A stretch of DNA of 20,957 bases, from positions 1 to 20,957 of the forward strand of contig JARLGP010000117.1 in the NCBI GenBank assembly GCA_031292735.1, in the 5' to 3' direction. The notes beneath the pieces were generated by a model. The model had not been told where the DNA came from. It saw nothing but the letters and a program-made list of their open reading frames with translations, and searched no databases. This stretch comes from Holophaga sp. GTDB lineage: Bacteria; Acidobacteriota; Holophagae; Holophagales; Holophagaceae. A program made the translations under genes and the position numbers. Shown in pieces: positions 16,397 through 20,957 of the stretch (positions are counted from its first letter, which is position 1; each line of letters begins with the position of its first letter).

Positions 16397-16425
16397 GAAA
16401 ACTTATCTTTTCGAGAAGAAAACTT
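16397..16425. promoter_or_regulatory. GAAAACTT direct repeats upstream of the operon promoter (candidate activator site)
   Basis: GAAAACTT occurs at 16397-16404 and again at 16418-16425, 21 bp apart (two helical turns). The near-palindrome CTTTTCGAGAAG lies between them. The pair is immediately upstream of the TTGACA element, where a transcription activator would bind. Confidence 0.4.
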
Positions 16426-16492
16426 TGAGATGGCGGCAACCCCTACCGGCGCCGGGTTTCCGGGTGGGCCGGGCCCACCTGCGAGATGGCCC

Positions 16493-16521
16493 TTGCAAAT
16501 GCCAAGCGTTTTTCGTATCCT
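16493..16521 (+). promoter_or_regulatory. Candidate promoter of the SAM riboswitch-metB transcript
   Basis: TTGCAA (16493-16498), a 17-base spacer, then TATCCT (16516-16521). The predicted start of transcription near 16528 lies about 30 bases before the aptamer. Confidence 0.5.
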
Positions 16522-16556
16522 GTGACTCTACGGGATCTTTGTCAGTTCCATAGCGC

Positions 16557-16662
16557 GATATCCAGAAAGGTGGAGGGACGGGCCCTGTGAAACCTTGGCA
16601 ACCTGCTCTTGCGAGTGTGGTGCCAATTCCTGCCTACGGCGAATTGCCGTGGGATAGATGCC
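16557..16662 (+). ncRNA. SAM-I (S-box) riboswitch aptamer upstream of metB
   Basis: The S-box core is readable: AGAAAGGTGGAGGGACGG (kink-turn side), GGCCCTGTGAAACC, TTGGCAACC, and GGTGCCAATTCCTGCC, in the family order. P1 can form between TATCC (16559-16563) and GGATA (16652-16656), and P4 is ACGGC-GAATT-GCCGT. SAM binding should lower expression of metB downstream. I see no terminator with a T run before the gene. A hairpin over the ribosome site at 16726-16745 suggests translational control. Confidence 0.9.
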
Positions 16663-16725
16663 GAGCAGTCATGGACTGACGCACGAAGGCACAATTAATA
16701 TCCGGATCGCGGCGGAACGGCGGAG

Positions 16726-16745
16726 GTCTTCCATTTCAGGAGGAC
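16726..16745 (+). promoter_or_regulatory. Candidate Shine-Dalgarno-sequestering hairpin (riboswitch expression platform)
   Basis: GTCTTCC (16726-16732) pairs with GGAGGAC (16739-16745), 7 bp with one G-U, around the loop ATTTCA. The right arm contains nearly all of the metB ribosome site AGGAGG (16738-16743). A second TATCC at 16700-16704 could compete for the 3' strand of riboswitch P1. Confidence 0.5.
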
Positions 16746-16748
16746 TCT

Positions 16749-18098
16749 ATGAGTGAACAACACCTCGACAGCAACGTACCGGGCAATCCGGCCTATCACT
16801 TCACGGTCCTGCCTCCCGGCAGCACGCCGGTGGCCGGTTGGGGATGCCGCAAGGAGATGCTGGGCCAGGTGGGACTCGCCACCCAGTGCATCCACGCCGG
16901 CTCCCTGCCGGACCCCGCCTTCGGCGCGGTGGCCCCGCCGATCTACCAGACCAGCACCTTCGCCTTTTCGGACATCCGCAGCAACGGCGGGTTCGACTAC
17001 ACCCGCAGCGGCAACCCGACCCGGGAGCGGCTGGAGGATGCCATCGCCCTGCTGGAGGGCGGCAGCGGCGCCACCTGCACCAGTTCCGGCATGAGCGCCA
17101 TCCTGGTGGCGCTGAACCTGCTGGAGCACGGCAGCCACGTGCTTTGCACCGAGGACTGCTACGGTGGCACCTTCCGCACCCTGGAGCACGCCAAGACGGT
17201 CTACGGCCTGGAATCCAGCTACCTGGACCTGGCCGACCTGGACGCGGTGCGGGTCGCCCTGCGCCCCAACACGCGCATGATCTGGGCGGAGACCCCCTCC
17301 AACCCGCTGCTGCGGCTGTCGGACATCGCCGGCCTGGCCGCGATCGCCCGGGAGTGCGGCGCCCTGCTGGTGGTGGACAACACCTTCCTGTCCCCGGCGC
17401 TGCAGCAGCCGTTCGCCTTCGGCGCGGACCTGGTGGTGCACAGCACCACCAAGTACCTCAACGGGCACAGCGACGTGGTGGGCGGCGCGGTGGTGGCGGC
17501 CCCGGACAAGGAGGCCCTGGCGCAGCGCATCGCGGCGCTCAACAACCTCCTGGGCACCAGCCAGAGCCCGCACGACTGCTTCCTGATCCTGCGCGGGCTC
17601 AAGACCCTGCAGGTGCGCATGAAGGCCCACGAGGCCGGCGCCGCGGCGGTGGCCCGGGCGCTGGCGGCCCATCCCGCCGTGGCCGCGGTGAACTACCCCG
17701 GCCTGCCCTCGCATCCCCAGCATGAACTGGCCAAGCGCCAGCAGCGCGGGTTCGGCGCCATGCTCAGCTTCGAGCTGAAGGACGCCACCCAGGCGGCGGT
17801 GGACCAGGTGCTGCTGGCCCTGCACTGGTTCACCCTGGCCGAAAGCCTGGGCGGGGTGGAGAGCCTGGTGGCCCATCCCGCGAGCATGACCCACGCCTCC
17901 ATGACCCCCGAGGCGCGCCTGCGGGCGGGCATCAGCGACGGGCTCATCCGCCTGTCGGTGGGCATCGAGGATCCGGCCGACCTCATCGAGGACCTGAACC
18001 AGGCCCTGGCGACGCTCCACCCCAATGGCCGGCACCAGCCCGCCGCCGGCGGCATCAGCGTCGCCCTGCCGGAGCCCAAGGCGGCCAGCCTGGCCTGA
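16749..18098 (+). CDS. metB: Cystathionine gamma-synthase family PLP enzyme
   Basis: This 449-residue enzyme belongs to the Cys/Met metabolism PLP family. The PLP lysine is Lys235 in HSTTKYLNGHSD. DYTRSGNPTR contacts PLP from the neighbouring subunit, and ESLGGVESLVAHPASMTHASM is characteristic of cystathionine synthases and lyases. It probably joins an activated homoserine to cysteine on the way to methionine. Cystathionine gamma-lyase or a direct sulfhydrylase cannot be excluded by sequence alone, but the SAM-I riboswitch upstream argues for a biosynthetic role. AGGAGG lies 5 bases before the ATG. About 40 residues precede the usual family start (GLATQCIHAG). A strong hairpin follows the stop, so it is monocistronic. 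Confidence 0.88.
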   Translation: MSEQHLDSNVPGNPAYHFTVLPPGSTPVAGWGCRKEMLGQVGLATQCIHAGSLPDPAFGAVAPPIYQTSTFAFSDIRSNGGFDYTRSGNPTRERLEDAIALLEGGSGATCTSSGMSAILVALNLLEHGSHVLCTEDCYGGTFRTLEHAKTVYGLESSYLDLADLDAVRVALRPNTRMIWAETPSNPLLRLSDIAGLAAIARECGALLVVDNTFLSPALQQPFAFGADLVVHSTTKYLNGHSDVVGGAVVAAPDKEALAQRIAALNNLLGTSQSPHDCFLILRGLKTLQVRMKAHEAGAAAVARALAAHPAVAAVNYPGLPSHPQHELAKRQQRGFGAMLSFELKDATQAAVDQVLLALHWFTLAESLGGVESLVAHPASMTHASMTPEARLRAGISDGLIRLSVGIEDPADLIEDLNQALATLHPNGRHQPAAGGISVALPEPKAASLA

Positions 18099-18109
18099 GG
18101 CCGCCCGGT

Positions 18110-18163
18110 CCGCGGGCGCCCGGAACCGTTCCCCGGAACGTCCTGGGCGCCCGCGGTTCATTT
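18110..18163 (+). terminator. Transcription terminator after metB
   Basis: A perfect 12-bp stem, CCGCGGGCGCCC (18110-18121) with GGGCGCCCGCGG (18145-18156), is followed by TTCATTTC. The 23-base loop can itself pair further. The T run is imperfect, but the stem is very stable and starts 12 bases after the metB stop. Confidence 0.75.
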
Positions 18164-18191
18164 CATCGGTAAAGAAAGTCAAGAATAACTG

Positions 18192-18220
18192 TTTCCTGTT
18201 TTGCCGCTCGCTGCTAACCT
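18192..18220 (+). promoter_or_regulatory. Candidate extended -10 promoter for the leader peptide-dapA-like-cysE transcript
   Basis: TGC-TAACCT (18212-18220) reads as an extended -10 element. A poor -35, TTTCCT (18192-18197), lies 17 bases upstream. Transcription would begin near 18227, just before the ribosome site of the leader peptide. Confidence 0.35.
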
Positions 18221-18240
18221 TTGCCCATCCGGGAGGAACC

Positions 18241-18264
18241 ATGCGCTGTCTGTGTAGCTGCTGA
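18241..18264 (+). CDS. Cysteine-rich leader peptide (MRCLCSC)
   Basis: A seven-codon reading frame, Met-Arg-Cys-Leu-Cys-Ser-Cys-stop, lies behind a strong ribosome site (GGGAGGA, 18231-18237, 3-4 bases before ATG). Three of its seven codons are Cys, one of the rarest amino acids, and it precedes genes for cysteine synthesis. Ribosome stalling at Cys codons when Cys-tRNA is scarce would change folding of the RNA just after the stop, as in amino-acid attenuation. Cys-codon leader frames upstream of sulfur genes are known in other bacteria such as mycobacteria. The role here is inferred from position and composition. Confidence 0.65.
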   Translation: MRCLCSC

Positions 18265-18269
18265 TGCTT

Positions 18270-18409
18270 CTGGGGCCCCAGGGCCCCATGGAAAGCTCCA
18301 GTTTCTGCACATGGGATGGCGATCATGGTCAAGGACAGGCAGAGAGTATTCTATTTTTTCCTATTCCGTCGAAGGCGCGCGGCGGGTGGGGCGCATGCCC
18401 TGGGGCATG
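18270..18409 (+). promoter_or_regulatory. Alternative RNA structures between the Cys leader peptide and the dapA-like gene
   Basis: Three mutually exclusive pairings can be drawn. First, a local 7-bp hairpin (18271-18277 with 18282-18288). Second, CTGGGGC 18270-18276 with GCTCCAG 18295-18301. Third, a long-range perfect 10-bp pairing of GCCCCAGGGC 18275-18284 with GCCCTGGGGC 18397-18406. The last competes with a hairpin CATGCC/GGCATG (18394-18399/18404-18409) directly before the ribosome site GGAG (18413-18416). A T run at 18352-18357 has no clear stem before it, so control of translation seems likelier than termination. Confidence 0.5.
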
Positions 18410-18422
18410 AGAGGAGAGTTTC

Positions 18423-19325
18423 ATGAATCCCCTCCGTTCGGTTGCCGATGAGCTTTCGGGTCTCACCGTGGCGTTGCCCACGCCGTTCACCGGGGACCAG
18501 GTGGTGGATCTCGCCGGCCTGCGCCGCCTGGCCCAGCGCGCCCTGGCCGGCGGGGCGTGGGGGCTGGCCGTGCTCGGCCCCACCGGAGAGGCCTCGTCCC
18601 TGGACGACGTGGAGCGGGAGGTGATCCTGCAGACCGTCCTGGAAGTGGCCGGAGACCGGCCGGTGGTGGCCGGGACCGGCTCCTGCTCCACCCGCCAGAG
18701 CATCACCTGGACCCGGAAGGCCCGCCAGCTGGGCGCCCGGGCCGCCCTGGTGGTGACGCCGTACTACAACCAGCCCACCCAGGGCGGCCTGGTGGCCCAC
18801 TATCGGGCCATCGCCGAGGCGGTGCCCGGCTTCCCCATCATCGTCCACAACTCCCCGGCCCGCACCGGGGTCAACCTGGAACCGGCGACCCTGCGCTGCC
18901 TGTGGCGCATCCCGGAGGTAACCGGGATCAAGGAAAGCAGCGGCAGCCTGGCCCAGATCGGGCAGATCGCCGGGACCCTGCCCAAGGGCAAGCTGCTGCT
19001 GGCCGGCGACGACGGGCTGGCCGCGGCCAGCATCGCCCGGGGCGCCCAGGGCCTGATCAGCGTGCTGGGGAGCGCCTTCCCGGAATGGGTGGCGAGCCTG
19101 GTGCACGCCGCCCTGGCCGGGCGGCAGGAGGAGGCCGCCGGCCTCCAGGAGCAGCTCCGGCCGCTCACCGAGGCCCTCATCTTCGAGACCGACCCCATCC
19201 CGCTCAAGGCCCTGCTCAAGCGCCTGGGCCTGTGCGGGGACCAGGTGCGGCTGCCCCTGCTGCCCGCCGCCGCGGGCACCCGCGCGGTGCTCAGCGCCGC
19301 GGTCCACCGTTCCCGGGTCGCCTGA
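18423..19325 (+). CDS. DapA-superfamily aldolase/lyase-like protein with altered catalytic triad
   Basis: This 300-residue TIM-barrel protein resembles 4-hydroxy-tetrahydrodipicolinate synthase. The Schiff-base lysine is present (Lys170, TGIKESSG), as is Tyr115 of TPYYNQP and Arg147 of the ARTG motif. Two members of the DapA proton relay are changed: the first Thr of GTTGE is Pro53 (GPTGEAS), and the catalytic Tyr of YNxPxRTG is His142 (HNSPARTG). It may therefore act on a different oxo acid or be a slow DHDPS. It is first in a unit with cysE, behind the Cys leader peptide, so a role linked to serine/cysteine supply is possible. GGAG lies 6 bases before the ATG. Confidence 0.82.
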   Translation: MNPLRSVADELSGLTVALPTPFTGDQVVDLAGLRRLAQRALAGGAWGLAVLGPTGEASSLDDVEREVILQTVLEVAGDRPVVAGTGSCSTRQSITWTRKARQLGARAALVVTPYYNQPTQGGLVAHYRAIAEAVPGFPIIVHNSPARTGVNLEPATLRCLWRIPEVTGIKESSGSLAQIGQIAGTLPKGKLLLAGDDGLAAASIARGAQGLISVLGSAFPEWVASLVHAALAGRQEEAAGLQEQLRPLTEALIFETDPIPLKALLKRLGLCGDQVRLPLLPAAAGTRAVLSAAVHRSRVA

Positions 19326-19361
19326 ATCCTTCCCTTCCTTCCCATTGCCATGGAGCTTCCC

Positions 19362-20342
19362 ATGTCCAGCCCGCTGCTCATTCCCATCGAGAAATTGAAC
19401 TCCCACCGCTCCGGCGGGTTCACCGACCTGGTGGACGCCATCGTCGCCAGCGACCTGGCCGAGCCGCTCACCCGGCACATCGACGCGGGCTCCATGCCCA
19501 ACCGGGACAAGGTCATCGACATCCTCAAAAAGCTGAGGGAGCTGCTCTACCCGGGCTATTTCGGCAAGCAGAACCTCACCACCGAGACGTTGGAATACTA
19601 CGTGGGCGAGCTGCTGGGTGACATCCGCGGCCTGCTCTACGAACAGGTGCTCAACGCCATCCGGCACCAGGCCACCCGCCACGGGAACCACCCCAGCAAC
19701 GGCTTCGAGGCGGCGGCGGAGGTCATCGTGCAGGTGTTCCTGGAATCCGTGCCCCGGCTCCGGGCCACCCTGGCCACCGACGTGCAGGCGGCCTTCGAGG
19801 GCGACCCCGCCGCCCAGGATTCGGACGAGGTGATCTTCTCCTATCCGGGCATCCTGGCCATCACCGTGCACCGGATCGCCCACGAGCTGCACGGCCTCAA
19901 GGTGCCGCTGATCCCCCGGATGATGAGCGAGTACGCCCACGCCCTCACCGGCATCGACATCCATCCGGCGGCCCGGATCGGCGAATTCTTCTTCATCGAC
20001 CACGGCACCGGGGTGGTGATCGGGGAGACCACCATCATCGGGCGCTACGCGAAGATCTACCAGGGCGTGACCCTGGGCGCCCTGTCCACCCGGGGCGGCC
20101 AGTCGTTCCGCGGGGTGAAGCGGCATCCCACCCTGGAGGAAGGCGTCACGGTCTATTCGGGCGCCTCGATCCTGGGTGGCCAGACGATCATCGGCAGGGA
20201 GGCGGTGATCAGCAGCAACGTGTTCATCACCCAGTCGGTGCCCCCGCACACCCGGGTCACCGTCAAGAGCCTGGAGCTGCAGTACCGCAACCGGCGGCCC
20301 CAGGAGTTCAAGCAGGACCTGCCCGATGACTGGGTGATCTGA
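19362..20342 (+). CDS. cysE: Serine O-acetyltransferase (EpsC/CysE type)
   Basis: About 326 residues. It transfers acetyl from acetyl-CoA to serine, giving the O-acetylserine used by cysteine synthases. The C-terminal left-handed beta helix has hexapeptide repeats with the catalytic region DIHPAARIGEFFFIDH (His201, Asp213, His214 from the chosen start) and VVIGETTIIGRYAKIYQGV. The N-terminal helical domain is long (about 190 residues before the repeats), as in EpsC-type enzymes. The ATG at 19362 has GGAG 6 bases upstream, while the ATG at 19350 (adding four residues) has no ribosome site. It ends in DDWVI; a terminal Ile is the usual residue by which SAT binds the active site of cysteine synthase, so complex formation is likely. 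The gap to the dapA-like gene is 36 bases. Confidence 0.93.
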   Translation: MSSPLLIPIEKLNSHRSGGFTDLVDAIVASDLAEPLTRHIDAGSMPNRDKVIDILKKLRELLYPGYFGKQNLTTETLEYYVGELLGDIRGLLYEQVLNAIRHQATRHGNHPSNGFEAAAEVIVQVFLESVPRLRATLATDVQAAFEGDPAAQDSDEVIFSYPGILAITVHRIAHELHGLKVPLIPRMMSEYAHALTGIDIHPAARIGEFFFIDHGTGVVIGETTIIGRYAKIYQGVTLGALSTRGGQSFRGVKRHPTLEEGVTVYSGASILGGQTIIGREAVISSNVFITQSVPPHTRVTVKSLELQYRNRRPQEFKQDLPDDWVI

Positions 20343-20350
20343 ATAAACCC

Positions 20351-20379
20351 TTGTGAATTTACCTTGAAATTGTTATATA
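20351..20379 (+). promoter_or_regulatory. Candidate promoter of the CysM-type gene
   Basis: TTGTGA (20351-20356), a 17-base spacer, then TATATA (20374-20379) in a strikingly AT-rich 100-base gap. It suggests that the last gene is transcribed separately from cysE or in addition to read-through. Confidence 0.6.
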
Positions 20380-20445
20380 AGCGTGAAATTGACAACCCAA
20401 AGCACCTGCCACAACATCATTCCCCATCAAGGGAGCAATAGTATC

Positions 20446-20957
20446 GTGAGTACGGCACACAGCAGAGATCTTCTGGCATCGGCAAGACTGGCCTCCGCAC
20501 ATACCGGCGGGACTCCGCTGGTGCACCTGCAGCGGATCCGGGCCCGTAACTCCGGCGCCGAGATCCACGTCAAGTGCGAGTGGATGAACCCCGCCGGTTC
20601 GGTGAAGGACCGGCCGGCGCTGTGGATGATCTGCGACGCCGAGGAGCGCGGCCTGCTCCAGGACGGCCGGCGGACCCTGCTGGATTCCACCAGCGGCAAC
20701 ACCGGGATCGCCCTGGCCCAGATCGCGGCGGCGCGCGGCCACCGGGTGACCCTCTGCATGCCGGCCAACGCCAGCGAGGCGCGCAAGCGCCTGCTGGACC
20801 TGCTGGGGGCCGAGCTGGTGCTCACCGACGCCCAGGAGGGGGCCGACGGCGCCCGGGACACGGCCCGGCGCATGGCGGAACAGCACCCCGACCGCTACCT
20901 CTACCTGGACCAGTACAGCAACCCGCTGAACTGGCAGGCCCACTACGAGACCACCGG
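20446..20957 (+). CDS. cysM: Cysteine synthase, CysM type (partial, runs off the window)
   Basis: The first 170 residues are present and the frame is open to the window edge. The PLP lysine is Lys54 in [26 protein letters not shown] (about 81-95) binds the substrate carboxylate. The stretch EGADGARDTARRMA followed by LDQYSNPLNWQAHYETTG resembles CysM more than CysK, including forms that use thiosulfate or a protein thiocarboxylate instead of free sulfide. Which sulfur donor it uses cannot be told from this part. The start is GTG with GGGAG 10 bases upstream. It follows cysE by 103 bases and has its own candidate promoter. It is clearly distinct from the CysK encoded at 13188-14120. Confidence 0.85.
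   Translation, partial: MSTAHSRDLLASARLASAHTGGTPLVHLQRIRARNSGAEIHVKCEWMNPAGSVKDRPALWMICDAEERGLLQDGRRTLLDSTSGNTGIALAQIAAARGHRVTLCMPANASEARKRLLDLLGAELVLTDAQEGADGARDTARRMAEQHPDRYLYLDQYSNPLNWQAHYETT

Larger units (their letters stand above)
16067..16556. other. Divergent intergenic control region
   Basis: No gene is supported in this stretch. It holds the minus-strand promoter, direct repeats and leader hairpin of the large operon, and the plus-strand promoter of the SAM riboswitch/metB unit. The leader part (16067-16364) also has a small hairpin at about 16223-16237 (GATAG/CTATC). I looked for a cobalamin riboswitch here and did not find its conserved core. Confidence 0.6.

Noticed and set aside
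18340..18360. Intrinsic terminator at the T run TATTCTATTTTTTCC before the dapA-like gene
   Set aside because: No stable GC-rich stem lies immediately before the T run; only weak pairings can be drawn.

Overview
The window is GC-rich (high-GC third positions throughout) and carries dense, translationally coupled operons. One tRNA, Zn-dependent corrinoid methyltransferases, a nitrogenase-like reductase and a SAM-I riboswitch point to a Gram-negative bacterium able to live anaerobically or microaerobically. Holophagae (Acidobacteriota) or a relative would fit, but no marker gene settles the taxon.

Layout. (a) 1-1217: a tRNA-Arg(CCG) gene on the minus strand whose 3' part (47 bp, identical) and downstream terminator recur about 0.78 kb away. 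The copies bracket a brnT/brnA toxin-antitoxin pair and no integrase, which looks like a minimal tRNA-targeted island. (b) 1482-2720 (+): an aromatic-acid-type MFS transporter, converging on (c). (c) 16066 to 2708 (-): a compact run of 13 genes in transcription order: periplasmic binding protein, NifH-like, CysK, NifD-like, NifK-like, methyltransferase 3, ABC ATPase, ABC permease, corrinoid protein, methyltransferase 2, methyltransferase 1, corrinoid activase (RACE) and an Fe-S-type Rrf2 regulator. Most junctions overlap by 1-4 bases. (d) 16067-16748: the divergent control region, holding a TTGACA promoter with a roughly 300-nt leader for the big operon and, facing the other way, a promoter plus SAM-I riboswitch for metB. 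(e) 16749-18098 (+): metB with a strong terminator. (f) 18192-20957 (+): a cysteine-codon leader peptide, a DapA-like protein with altered catalytic residues, serine O-acetyltransferase, and a CysM-type cysteine synthase that runs off the end.

How it may work (inference). The NifH/D/K-like proteins resemble the nitrogenase-like C-S cleaving reductases (methylthio-alkane reductase, Mar) more than dinitrogenase, because they sit among sulfur genes and lack nif genes. The transporter would bring in a methylated organosulfur compound and the reductase would cleave it to a thiol such as methanethiol. The corrinoid protein with its UroD-family methyltransferases and activase could then remove the methyl group, leaving sulfide for the CysK encoded inside the same operon. 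The flanking metB (SAM-controlled) and cysE/cysM (cysteine-leader-controlled) loci supply the rest of sulfur amino acid synthesis. The physical union of a Nif-like reductase with a complete corrinoid methyl-transfer module is the most notable feature of the window.
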